A stretch of DNA of 64,000 nucleotides, taken from contig NZ_AEUD01000009.1 in the NCBI RefSeq assembly GCF_000192435.1, positions 62,001 through 126,000 on the forward strand, given 5' to 3'. The DNA comes from Gordonia neofelifaecis NRRL B-59395. Its GTDB lineage: Bacteria > Actinomycetota > Actinomycetes > Mycobacteriales > Mycobacteriaceae. The notes beneath the pieces were generated by a model. It was not told where the DNA came from. It made no database searches and worked only from the letters and a program-made list of their open reading frames with translations. This document shows, piece after piece, positions 42,873-51,133 of this stretch. A program made the position numbers and the translations under genes. Numbering within the stretch: the stretch's first letter is position 1; every line of letters begins with the position of its first letter.

Positions 42873-43703
42873 TCACTTCTCCGGACGTGCCACGGTGGTC
42901 CACTGCGGTTCACGGCGCTCACTGAAGGCGCGCGGCCCCTCCTTCGAGTCCGGGTGCGCCCAGTGCATCCGAAGCAGGGACCAGCCGTACTCGCACGCCT
43001 GCGAGTAGCCCGCCTCCAGCGAGTTCCAGACGGCCTGCTTCGACAGCGAGACCGCGGCGGGCGAGTTCGCGGCGATGCTGCGGGCGATCTGCTCGGCGGT
43101 CTCCATCAACTCACCCGGCGCGACGAGCTCGTCCACCAGACCGAGCTGATACGCCCGTTCGGCGGGCAGCCGGTAGTCACGTCCCATCAGGGTCATCCGC
43201 AGCGCGGTGCCGAGCGGGAGCCGCTTGGCCAAGCCGATGTTCTCCATCGCGCCGACCAATCCGACGTTCACGTGGGTGTCCATGAAGGCGGCGTGATCGG
43301 CGGCGACGACGATGTCCGCGTCGACCACGAAGTGCAGTCCGGCTCCCGCGACCAATCCGTTCACGGCGCTGATGACGGGTTTCCACACCCGGTTCTGGTG
43401 CGGTGACCAGTACACCTCGTCGGTCAGCGGCCCGGTTCCGGTGCTCATACCGCCCCGCAAGGCGACGGCGTCGACGTCCGCGCCGGTGCAGAAGTGCTTC
43501 TCACCCGCGCCGGTGACGATAGCCGCGCGGATGTCCGGATCATCGCGCACCTCGCCCCAGACGTCCTTCATCATCGGCATCATCGCGCCGGTGAGGGAGT
43601 TCCCCTTGTGGGGGCGGTTCAAGGTGATGTAGGCGATGTGGTCGCGCTTCTCGAACAGCACCTCCGGCGCCGTCTGGTCCCCTGCTGCGTCGGTTCCGGT
43701 CAT
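42873..43703 (-). CDS. crotonase-fold protein (enoyl-CoA hydratase/isomerase family) without the usual glutamates
   Basis: A 276-residue crotonase. The oxyanion-hole strands are present (CTGADVDAVAL near residue 70, VNGLVAGAGLHFVVDADI near 117). The positions that hold the two catalytic Glu in enoyl-CoA hydratase read His here: GAGLHFV instead of GGGCELA, and FMDTHVNVGLVG instead of FGQPEILLG. Hydration by the standard mechanism is therefore unlikely; isomerisation, hydrolysis or ring cleavage of a CoA ester are possible. It overlaps the stop of the upstream FadE gene as ATGA. Confidence 0.85.
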   Translation of the reverse strand: MTGTDAAGDQTAPEVLFEKRDHIAYITLNRPHKGNSLTGAMMPMMKDVWGEVRDDPDIRAAIVTGAGEKHFCTGADVDAVALRGGMSTGTGPLTDEVYWSPHQNRVWKPVISAVNGLVAGAGLHFVVDADIVVAADHAAFMDTHVNVGLVGAMENIGLAKRLPLGTALRMTLMGRDYRLPAERAYQLGLVDELVAPGELMETAEQIARSIAANSPAAVSLSKQAVWNSLEAGYSQACEYGWSLLRMHWAHPDSKEGPRAFSERREPQWTTVARPEK

Positions 43704-44653
43704 CGTGTGCTGGCCTCTCTGCTGAAGATGGTGGTGACGTGATGTTGAAGGTCGGCGCTGTTCGCGGCCCCGAGCGAGAGCTGCCGGATGCGACGGGTGA
43801 GGTGGGCCAGTGGCCCCTCGATCGTGTAACCGATCGCACCCATCGCCTGATGGGCGGTGAAGGCTGCGCTCAGCGCGGCGCGGGACGCCGACAGTCGGGC
43901 GCCGGCCGCCAGGCCCGCGCCGTCTGGATGCTTCGCATCGAGCGCATTGGCCGCGACCACCGTGAGCCGCCGGGCGGACTCCAGCCCGGTGCTCGCATCG
44001 GCGAGTGGGTGCGCCACCGCCTGAAACGATCCGATCGGCCTCCCGAACTGCTCGCGGGTGCGCGCATGCTCCACCGCGGTGTCCAGCATGCGTTCGCCCG
44101 CGCCCACCAGGTAGCCGGCGGTCGCGAGATCGGCGAGCCGGCCGGCCGCCGCAGACCGCGCCAGCGGCCGTTCACGGGCCAGCCTCACCCGCGCCCACGG
44201 CTCGCCGCCGAGGGTCTCGACCGGTTCGACGGCGCCGGCCGGCCGGGCGGTCCAGGCGTCGTCGCCGCAGCGGTCGATGAAGACGTCGGCCACCGCGGCC
44301 CACGGCACCAGGGGCGGCGTGCCGACCGCGACGATCGCGCGGCCGTCGATCACGTCGGCCGCCTCGGCGGTCGGCAGCGCGTGTGCGGCGAAGAACGTCG
44401 CCGCAACCGGTCCGGGCGCAGCGACGGCGCCGAGCTCCAAGCAGGCGGCGACGATGCCGCCCGCCGCCGGGTCCTCGCCGGGTACGGCCATCGCGAACAC
44501 ACCCAGGTCACCGGCCAGACCGATCCAGAACTCGTTCGGGAAGGCGGTGACCGGAGTCCGCTGGATCTCCTCGGTGCAGTTCGCGCGGCAGTAGCCCCGC
44601 ACCGCCTCCGCGAGCGCCCGGTGGTCCTCGTGCAGGACCGAGGGACGGTTCAT
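43700..44653 (-). CDS. acyl-CoA dehydrogenase, short subunit
   Basis: A 317-residue acyl-CoA dehydrogenase-like protein, about 60 residues shorter than a full FadE. The middle beta domain is reduced; the C-terminal helical domain is clear (EHARTREQFGRPIGSFQAVAHPLAD near 195, AHQAMGAIGYTIEGPLAHLTRRIRQL near 270). Short subunits of this type pair with full-length ones in the alpha2-beta2 dehydrogenases of mycobacterial cholesterol breakdown. Both its start and its stop overlap neighbours by 4 bases (ATGA), so the genes are translationally coupled. Confidence 0.87.
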   Translation of the reverse strand: MNRPSVLHEDHRALAEAVRGYCRANCTEEIQRTPVTAFPNEFWIGLAGDLGVFAMAVPGEDPAAGGIVAACLELGAVAAPGPVAATFFAAHALPTAEAADVIDGRAIVAVGTPPLVPWAAVADVFIDRCGDDAWTARPAGAVEPVETLGGEPWARVRLARERPLARSAAAGRLADLATAGYLVGAGERMLDTAVEHARTREQFGRPIGSFQAVAHPLADASTGLESARRLTVVAANALDAKHPDGAGLAAGARLSASRAALSAAFTAHQAMGAIGYTIEGPLAHLTRRIRQLSLGAANSADLQHHVTTIFSREASTR

Positions 44654-45585
44654 CGCCGATCCCCGCCCCAGCGGGCGGCGGTCAGCGCGCGCCGATGCCC
44701 CGCCACGCCGTCCAGTTCCGTACGGAGCGACTGAAGGCGCAGCGTGTACAGGTGCAGGTCGTGCTCGCGGGTGAGCCCGATTGCTCCCATGAGCTGGTGC
44801 GTCTCGCGGGTCACCCGGCCGATCGCACCGGCCGCGTGCGCCGCGGCCGCCGCGGCCGCTTCGGTGGGCGCACCGAGGAACGCCGCTTCGTACGTGAGCC
44901 ACCGCGCCCCGGTCACCAGAACCGACAGTTCGGCGAGCCGATGAGCCAGTGCCTGGAACGAACCGATCGGCCGGCGGAACGCGGTGCGGTCCTTCGCGTA
45001 CCGCACCGCGATGTCGACGGCGCTCTGCATCATCCCGACCGCTTCCGCCGCCAGTCCCACCCGCCACCAGTCGGTCATCGTGGCTGCGCTTCCCGCTGCC
45101 TGCGCGACACCGCCCGCGGCGGCGGCGTCGGCGTCGATCCGGCCGAGCGCGAAGCCGTAGGCGGACGGCGCGGCGCCGGAGGGCAGCGCGGGATGCAGCA
45201 CCGCGTGGTCGTCGCCCGCCACCAGCACGGCCGCGGCCTCGCCGCCGAACCGTATCGGCGAGGCGTCTGCGGTACGCATCAGCGCCACCGCACCGTCCAC
45301 GGCTTCCAGGCCCAGCGCGGGCAGGACCAGCAGGTGCGCTGCGGCCGAGATCGTTCCGAGGTGTGCACCGATGCGTTCGACGGCCAGTGCGGCCCCGGCC
45401 GGACCGACGCTGGGCTCGTCGAAGAGGTCGAAGAAGCCGCCCGTCCGGAGTTCGGCATCGAGCGCGTGATCGTAGCCCTCGACACCGTCGAGCTTGCGGC
45501 AGCGCTGCGGGCCCGCGTACCGGATCAGCAGCGTGTCGAGCGCATCGGTCACCGACCGTTGCGTGGCTGAGAGATCGAAATCCAT
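44650..45585 (-). CDS. acyl-CoA dehydrogenase, second short subunit
   Basis: A 311-residue acyl-CoA dehydrogenase-like protein rich in Ala. The C-terminal helical domain is typical (YAKDRTAFRRPIGSFQALAHRLAEL near 190, QLMGAIGLTREHDLHLYTLRL near 265); the GIGLTREHDLHLY block is like that of the catalytic short subunits in steroid side-chain dehydrogenases. Two short and two full-length subunits in the same operon suggest two heteromeric enzymes acting on successive intermediates. It starts 7 bases after the upstream FadE stop. Confidence 0.87.
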   Translation of the reverse strand: MDFDLSATQRSVTDALDTLLIRYAGPQRCRKLDGVEGYDHALDAELRTGGFFDLFDEPSVGPAGAALAVERIGAHLGTISAAAHLLVLPALGLEAVDGAVALMRTADASPIRFGGEAAAVLVAGDDHAVLHPALPSGAAPSAYGFALGRIDADAAAAGGVAQAAGSAATMTDWWRVGLAAEAVGMMQSAVDIAVRYAKDRTAFRRPIGSFQALAHRLAELSVLVTGARWLTYEAAFLGAPTEAAAAAAAHAAGAIGRVTRETHQLMGAIGLTREHDLHLYTLRLQSLRTELDGVAGHRRALTAARWGGDRR

Positions 45586-45592
45586 GTCTTTG

Positions 45593-46738
45593 TCACTCCT
45601 TCGGCAGTTCCAGGACCAGCCTGGCGATCAGATTGAGCTGCACCTCGTAACTTCCGGCGGCGATCCCCGCCCCCAGCGAGTTGCGGAACTGCGCGTCGCC
45701 CAGCGAGTCGGCGACGAGCGCTTCGGGACCCATGACGTCGAGCGCCAGGTCCCCGACGGCCCGCTCGGCCTGCACCATCGCGGCGCGGGCCTGGTAGGCG
45801 TGGGGGGTGGGCTCCATGTCCTTGGCCCGTTCGTCGATGACCCGATAGACCAGAATCCGTGCCGCTTCGCACAGTGCCCGCGCGTGTCCGAATCGCTCGG
45901 CGACCGAGGAGTCCGCCAACAGTCCGCGCGCGGCGGCCCAGTCCGCCAGACCGTCGAGCACGAGCGCCGCCCGCGCGTACCGGGGGGCGCCCACCCGCTC
46001 GTAGGCCAGAGTCCGCCGGACGATGCTCCAACCGCGATTCTCCTCGCCGAGCATCGCCGTCGCGGGCACCCTGACATCGGTGAGGAAGACCTCGTTGAAG
46101 GAGTCGTCGCCGACCACGCCGTCGATCCGGCGCACCTCCACCCCCGGCGTGCGCATCGGCAGCAGAAAGACCGAGATCCCGTCGCGCCCGGAGGCAGCGG
46201 TGCCGGTACGTGCCAGCAGGAAGCAGTAGTCGGCACCGTGGGCGTACGACGTCCAGATCTTCTGCCCGGTGATCACGTAGTCGTCACCGTCACGGACCGC
46301 TCGGGTCTGCAGCGACGCGAGGTCGGTTCCGGCCTCCGGTTCGGAGAAGCCCTGGCACCACTGCACCTCGCCCCTGGCGATGGGCGGCAGTAGCTCGGCC
46401 CGCTGCTCGGGCGTGCCGTACTTGATGATCGCCGGTCCGACCCAGTTGACGTTCATGTACTGCGGCCCGCGCGGTTCGCCGCGCTTCCACAGTTCCTCAC
46501 CGAGCACGAAGTGCTGCCACGCTCCCCGGCCTCCGCCGCCGTACTCCTTCGGCCAGTGAGGCGTGAGGTGCCCTCTGCTCGCCAGTCGCTTCACGAAGGT
46601 GCGGGAGAAGTCGGTGTACACGGCACTGCCCAAGCCGGTGCCGTCCGCGCGATCCCACCCGTCGGTCAGCTCCCGGTTCAGGAAGCCGATCAGTTCGTCC
46701 TGGAACGCGGCATCGGCATCCGCCAGCGCGAACTCCAT
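45593..46738 (-). CDS. acyl-CoA dehydrogenase (FadE), full length, first gene of the operon
   Basis: A 381-residue acyl-CoA dehydrogenase. The family blocks are HWPKEYGGGGRGAWQHFVLGEEL near residue 60, QGFSEPEAGTDLASLQTRAV near 128 and VITGQKIWTSYAHGADYCFLLART near 155; the C-terminal block is GAGIAAGSYEVQLNLIARLVL. ATG at 46738 is chosen because AGGAG lies 9-10 bases upstream; an upstream in-frame start at 46771 would sit against the operator. First gene of a minus-strand unit of four dehydrogenases and a crotonase. Island operator site 3 lies 35-48 bases upstream. Confidence 0.9.
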   Translation of the reverse strand: MEFALADADAAFQDELIGFLNRELTDGWDRADGTGLGSAVYTDFSRTFVKRLASRGHLTPHWPKEYGGGGRGAWQHFVLGEELWKRGEPRGPQYMNVNWVGPAIIKYGTPEQRAELLPPIARGEVQWCQGFSEPEAGTDLASLQTRAVRDGDDYVITGQKIWTSYAHGADYCFLLARTGTAASGRDGISVFLLPMRTPGVEVRRIDGVVGDDSFNEVFLTDVRVPATAMLGEENRGWSIVRRTLAYERVGAPRYARAALVLDGLADWAAARGLLADSSVAERFGHARALCEAARILVYRVIDERAKDMEPTPHAYQARAAMVQAERAVGDLALDVMGPEALVADSLGDAQFRNSLGAGIAAGSYEVQLNLIARLVLELPKE

Positions 46739-46772
46739 ATTGAGTGCTCCTAACTCCGTTTGCGGCAACATA

Positions 46773-46786
46773 AAAAGTGTACTTAA
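46773..46786. promoter_or_regulatory. island operator site 3 (upstream of the FadE operon)
   Basis: On the minus strand it reads TTAAGTACACTTTT, 12 of 14 identical to site 1. It lies 35 bases upstream of the first dehydrogenase gene, where a repressor would block RNA polymerase. Confidence 0.6.
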
Positions 46787-46924
46787 TTGAGGTCGCCAAT
46801 CAAGACTGTTGCGGAGATCGGGTGATCATCGGTCGATCAACGCAGGTAGACTCCCATATCACTCCCCGAGAAGCGGCCGCCCTCCCACATTCCTAACCGA
46901 AACCCCTTCCCGAGTACCGACCAT

Positions 46925-46938
46925 ATAAGTACACTCTT
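46925..46938. promoter_or_regulatory. island operator site 4 (upstream of the fadD-MFS-cyclase unit)
   Basis: ATAAGTACACTCTT keeps the core AAGTACACT of site 1, with a decayed right edge (11 of 14 identical). It lies 74-87 bases upstream of the second fadD start at 47012, on the other side of the 273-bp divergent gap from site 3. The rest of that gap shows no gene. Confidence 0.55.
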
Positions 46939-47011
46939 CATTCATCGACATGTGGCGTGGGACACCGTCGCGACGGCCCGCGGCCCCGACCCCGCCCGAG
47001 AGGAGACGACC

Positions 47012-48523
47012 GTGCAGGACCTCGCACTGCCGATGTGGCTCACCGCTGCAGGCGCGCAACGTCACGGAGCCCACCGCATCGCGATGCGCGACGAGAACGG
47101 ATCGATGACGTACGCCGAACTCGCCGAAGCGATGGCCGGCGTCGGCGCCGGACTGCTCGAGACCGGACTGCGGCCGGGCGATGTGGTGGTGACGGCGATG
47201 GAACCGTCGATCCCCCATGTCGTCGCCCTGCTCGGTGCGATGCGCGCGGGCATGATCGCCGCGCCCCTCGGCACCCGACTGACCTCGAGTGAGGCGGTCG
47301 CCTACCTCGAACACCTGCAGCCGGCGGCGGTAGTCACCGACCACGCCCATGCCGATCTCGCCCACACGCTCGGACACCGGGTGATCGACCTGCCCGAGGC
47401 CGACGCGTCGACTGGAGATCGACTCGCCCCGCTGCGCCGCGCGCCGGTCGACCTTCCGGCGCCTGGCGAGAACGATCCGGCGATCATCTTCCCGACCGGT
47501 GGGACCACCGGTGCGCCGAAGGGCGCGGTGCACACGCACCGGACACTCTGGTTGTGGTTGAACACCTGCGCGCACGGCAATCCCCGGGTGCCGACCGACG
47601 TCGAACTGTGCTTCTCACCCTTCTTCCACATCACCCTCGGCACCAATCTGTTCACACCGCTCCTCGCCGGCGGTGAGGTATGGATTCAGCGTCGATTCGA
47701 CGCGGGCGCGGCACTCGAGGCGATCGACCGCGGTGCCACCCGGCTGATGGGCGCGCCGACCATGTTCACCGCGCTCCGCGCGCACCCGCAGTTCGACTCA
47801 GTCGATCGCAGCGGCGTCACGGCGATCAGATACGGTTCCACGCCGTCCACCGGAGAGTTCATCCACGACCTCATGCGCGACTTCCCGAACGCGCGCATCC
47901 GCGCCGGCTTCGGTGCCACTGAGTTCGGCTCGGTGATCGGCTTCGATCACGAGGACCTCCTCGCCGGACGAGTCTCCGGCATCGGCCGGCCGCTCCCCGG
48001 CGTCACCGTACGAGTGCTGACCGGGGACGGCCAGGAGGCCGGACCCGGAGAGGTCGGCGAGCTGGTGGTGTCGTGCCCGTGGCAGACGATCGGCTACTAC
48101 GGCCGCCGCGAGGACACCGCCGAGACCTACCGATGCGACGGTGTCCATGTCGGCGACCTCGCGACCCGGGACGCGGACGGGTGGCTCTCGATCGTCGGCC
48201 GGTCCAAGGAGATGATCATCAGCGGCGGCGAGAACGTCTTCCCCCGCGAGGTGGAGACCGTCCTGCTCGATCATCCGGCCGTCGCCGACGTCATCGTGTA
48301 CGGCGTGCCCGACGAGTTCTGGGGCGAGCGCGTCGAAGCCGCGGTGGTCCCCGCCGGGGGCGCCATCGTCGAGGCGGAGCAGCTCCGCGATCACTGCCGG
48401 GCCCGCCTGGCGGGCTTCAAGATCCCGAAGGCCGTGCGCACGATCGAATCGATTCCGCTGACTCCCAACAACAAACCCGATCGGCGCGCGGTGCGTGCCG
48501 CCGCGCTCACCGTGACCGGCTGA
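47012..48523 (+). CDS. acyl-CoA synthetase (AMP-forming), second of the island
   Basis: A 503-residue ANL-superfamily acid-CoA ligase. The P-loop is IIFPTGGTTGAPKGAVHTHR near residue 160, the A5 region reads RIRAGFGATEFGSVIG near 298, the hinge region is VGDLATRDADGWLSIVGRSKEMIISGGENVFPREVE near 383-418, and the C-terminal Lys is in LTPNNKPDRRAV near 490. GTG at 47012 has GAGAGGAG upstream and is preferred over an earlier in-frame GTG at 46952. It starts the plus-strand unit with an MFS transporter and a cyclase. The two FadDs probably activate different intermediates or substrates. Confidence 0.9.
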   Translation: MQDLALPMWLTAAGAQRHGAHRIAMRDENGSMTYAELAEAMAGVGAGLLETGLRPGDVVVTAMEPSIPHVVALLGAMRAGMIAAPLGTRLTSSEAVAYLEHLQPAAVVTDHAHADLAHTLGHRVIDLPEADASTGDRLAPLRRAPVDLPAPGENDPAIIFPTGGTTGAPKGAVHTHRTLWLWLNTCAHGNPRVPTDVELCFSPFFHITLGTNLFTPLLAGGEVWIQRRFDAGAALEAIDRGATRLMGAPTMFTALRAHPQFDSVDRSGVTAIRYGSTPSTGEFIHDLMRDFPNARIRAGFGATEFGSVIGFDHEDLLAGRVSGIGRPLPGVTVRVLTGDGQEAGPGEVGELVVSCPWQTIGYYGRREDTAETYRCDGVHVGDLATRDADGWLSIVGRSKEMIISGGENVFPREVETVLLDHPAVADVIVYGVPDEFWGERVEAAVVPAGGAIVEAEQLRDHCRARLAGFKIPKAVRTIESIPLTPNNKPDRRAVRAAALTVTG

Positions 48524-48642
48524 CTCCCGGACGCTGCCCCAACGGGGACGGCAACACTCGACCCCTTCGCTTCCCACTCCACCGGCGACCGCTTCGGCCG
48601 CCATGTCCGCATGCCCTCGACCACCCAGATCGGACGGATCCC

Positions 48643-50166
48643 ATGGACACCGACTCCCCCACTCCCGACGCAGGCGTCGCGACTCCCGACACCGTGCCCG
48701 ACACGCCTGCTCCCGACGACGGCTGGACGCCGCGCCTGGTCGCGTCGCTCATCGCGATCGTGCTGACGCTCGAGATGCTCGCCGTCAGTTACATGATGAT
48801 CTCCATCGCGCTGCCGCACATCGCCACCCACTTCCACACCGATCAGGGTGCCTGGCTGCTGACCGCTTTCCTCCTCGTCGGCGCGGTCTCGGCGCCGCTC
48901 GTCGGGCGCCTGGCCGACCTGTACGGCAAGCGGCGTCTGCTGCTCGCCTGCATGATCGGCGCCGCCTCGGGCTCGCTCCTGTCCGCGCTCGCCGGGTCGT
49001 ACGCGCTGCTCCTCGCCGGCCGCGCCCTCACCGGGCTGCTGACACCGTGCCTGTTCCTCAGCTACTCGCTGATCCGCGACGTATACCCGGCGCGGACCGT
49101 TCCGCTCGCCGTGAGCATCGCGACCAGCGGCATGGGCGTCATCACGGTCGCCGCACCGTTCCTCACCGGATGGCTCATCGACGACTTCGGGTTCCGCAGC
49201 ATCTTCTGGTTCGCGGTGATCCTCCTGCTCGTTCTGGCCGTCGTACTGGTCTGGACCACCGACGAATCGCCGGTCCGGGCCCGGGCCCGTCTCGATGTGG
49301 TCGGCGCGTCGTTGATCGGCGGCGGCCTGGCTTGCGTCCTGGTCGGGATCAGCTTCGGTCCGACGTGGGGCTGGACCGCGGGCTCGACTCTCACGTGGCT
49401 CGTCGTCGGGGTCGCCCTGCTGGCCTGTTGGCTGTGGTCCGCGACGGTGATCCGCCAGCCATTGATCGACCTGCGGATCCTCCGTCGACGGTCCGTCGCG
49501 CTGACCACGGCGGGCGCCGGCGCCTGCTACGGAGCCGGCGTCGTGTACTCGCTGGTCCTGCCGATCATGTGCATGACCCCGGCCTCGCTGGGCCTCGGTT
49601 ACGGATTCGGCGTCGACGCCACCGGGTTCGCGCTGTTCCAGGCCCCGTTCGGCGCGGGCACGCTGATCGGCGGCATCGTCGTGGGTCTGACGGTGCCGCG
49701 GCTGCGAGCCCGCGACCTGATGGCGGCGGGCCTGTTCATCGAGACCGCCGCCGCGCTCGCCTCGGCAGGCATGCACGACCACCGCGGCGCGCTCATCGCG
49801 TTCATCGCGGTCTTCGGATTCGGGCAGGGTCTGATCTACGCCGCTATTCCGAACCTCGTGATCGCGGCGGTGGCCCCGCAACTGCAGGCGACCGCCGCGA
49901 GCCTGGTCGGTGTCTCCCAGAGCCTGGTCTCGGCGATCGTCCCGGTCGTCGCCTTCGCGCTACTGAACTCGCACGTCGCGACGGTGGTCGACGGCGGTGT
50001 CTTCTACACCGACGGCGGGATCACCGCTGTCTTCTGGCTCTCGTCGGGCCTCGCCCTGGCCGGCGCCGTGGCGGCCATGGCGCTGCCTCGCGTGATCCGG
50101 CCGCTCTCGTTGACGGCCGACGACGAGGAGGCACGCGCCTCCGCGACGGCCGTGCCCGCCGCCTGA
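48643..50166 (+). CDS. MFS transporter, DHA2-type with about 14 membrane segments
   Basis: A 507-residue integral membrane protein. An acidic, Pro/Asp-rich N-terminus of 28 residues precedes the first helix. The motif-A-like loop GRLADLYGKRRLL lies near residue 90 and the motif-C-like segment GMGVITVAAPFLTGWLIDDFGFRSIFW near 160-185, as in drug:H+ antiporters. It may export toxic intermediates or import the substrate; the family fits either. It follows the fadD gene after 119 bases and precedes the second cyclase. The start at 48643 has only a weak RBS (GGACGG). Confidence 0.86.
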   Translation: MDTDSPTPDAGVATPDTVPDTPAPDDGWTPRLVASLIAIVLTLEMLAVSYMMISIALPHIATHFHTDQGAWLLTAFLLVGAVSAPLVGRLADLYGKRRLLLACMIGAASGSLLSALAGSYALLLAGRALTGLLTPCLFLSYSLIRDVYPARTVPLAVSIATSGMGVITVAAPFLTGWLIDDFGFRSIFWFAVILLLVLAVVLVWTTDESPVRARARLDVVGASLIGGGLACVLVGISFGPTWGWTAGSTLTWLVVGVALLACWLWSATVIRQPLIDLRILRRRSVALTTAGAGACYGAGVVYSLVLPIMCMTPASLGLGYGFGVDATGFALFQAPFGAGTLIGGIVVGLTVPRLRARDLMAAGLFIETAAALASAGMHDHRGALIAFIAVFGFGQGLIYAAIPNLVIAAVAPQLQATAASLVGVSQSLVSAIVPVVAFALLNSHVATVVDGGVFYTDGGITAVFWLSSGLALAGAVAAMALPRVIRPLSLTADDEEARASATAVPAA

Positions 50167-50206
50167 CCGACACCCGCACCAGATCCAATCGAAAGGAGCC
50201 ATCACC

Positions 50207-51133
50207 GTGCCCGATTCCACGCCCGACATTCGCGAACTCGGAAAGAAGGTCAGCAACTGGGGTCGCTGGGGCCCCGACGACGAGCTCGGCACCACCAATC
50301 TGATCACCCCGGAGCGAGTGGCCGCGGCCGCGCCGCTGATCCGGACCGGCGAGGTCTTCGATCTCGGCATCCCCCTCGATGAGAACGGCCCCCAGCCCGG
50401 CGGCTACCGCATCAATCCGGTGCGGCTGATGTCCGACACCGGACAGGAGCAGCTGTTTCCGGGCGGCTTCAAGTACGCCGACGATTACGTCTTCATGCCC
50501 CTGCAAGCGGCGTCGCAGTACGACTCGCTGGCCCACGTCCACTACGACGGCTTCCTCTACAACGGCCACCCCGATTCGGGTCTGACCGTCAAAGGCGCGA
50601 GCCGGTGCGGCATCGACACGCAGGCCAAGGGAATCGCCGGTCGCGGCGTACTGCTCGACGTCGCGCGATTCCGCGGCATCGACTGGCTCGAGGGCGGCAC
50701 CGCGATCGGCGCCGAGGAACTCACCGATGTGGCCGCCGCCCAAGAGGTCGACGTCCGCCCGGGCGACATCGTCCTGATCCGCACCGGATGGCGGAAGAAG
50801 TTCGTCACCGACAACGACGCCGTCGAATTCACCTCGAGCGAACCCGGTTTGGCGCTGGAGTGCGCTACCTGGCTCCGCGACCGCGACGTCGCCGTCGTCG
50901 GCTCGGACAATTTCGGCATCGAGGTGTTTCCGGGGGAGAATCCGGACGCACTGATGGAACTGCACATGGTGCTGATCCGCGACATGGGGATGACCCTCGC
51001 CGAAATGCTCGACCTCGAGGAGCTCGCGCACGCCTGCGCCGCCGACGGCCGGTACGAGTTCTTCTACGCCGGTCCGCCCCTCAAGTTCACCCGCGGCGTC
51101 GGCTCGCCGATCAATCCCCTCGCCATCCGATGA
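50207..51133 (+). CDS. cyclase-family hydrolase, second and divergent copy
   Basis: A 308-residue cyclase-family protein. The N-terminus (NWGRWGPDDELGTTNLITPERV) marks the larger subfamily. The metal motif is altered to QYDSLAHVHYDG near residue 103: the first His is Gln, while the Asp and the last His remain. The GDIVLIRTGWRKKF block near 185 and VGSDNFGIEVFPG near 225 are typical. It probably hydrolyses a cyclic or lactone-like intermediate. GTG start with AAAGGAG upstream. Its stop overlaps the start of the decayed MHS transporter gene as ATGA, so the two once formed a coupled pair. Confidence 0.87.
   Translation: MPDSTPDIRELGKKVSNWGRWGPDDELGTTNLITPERVAAAAPLIRTGEVFDLGIPLDENGPQPGGYRINPVRLMSDTGQEQLFPGGFKYADDYVFMPLQAASQYDSLAHVHYDGFLYNGHPDSGLTVKGASRCGIDTQAKGIAGRGVLLDVARFRGIDWLEGGTAIGAEELTDVAAAQEVDVRPGDIVLIRTGWRKKFVTDNDAVEFTSSEPGLALECATWLRDRDVAVVGSDNFGIEVFPGENPDALMELHMVLIRDMGMTLAEMLDLEELAHACAADGRYEFFYAGPPLKFTRGVGSPINPLAIR

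Noticed and set aside
48524-48642. Terminator between the second fadD and the MFS gene
   Set aside because: A GCCCC/GGGG pairing exists but is only 4-5 bp, and the genes appear to be one unit.
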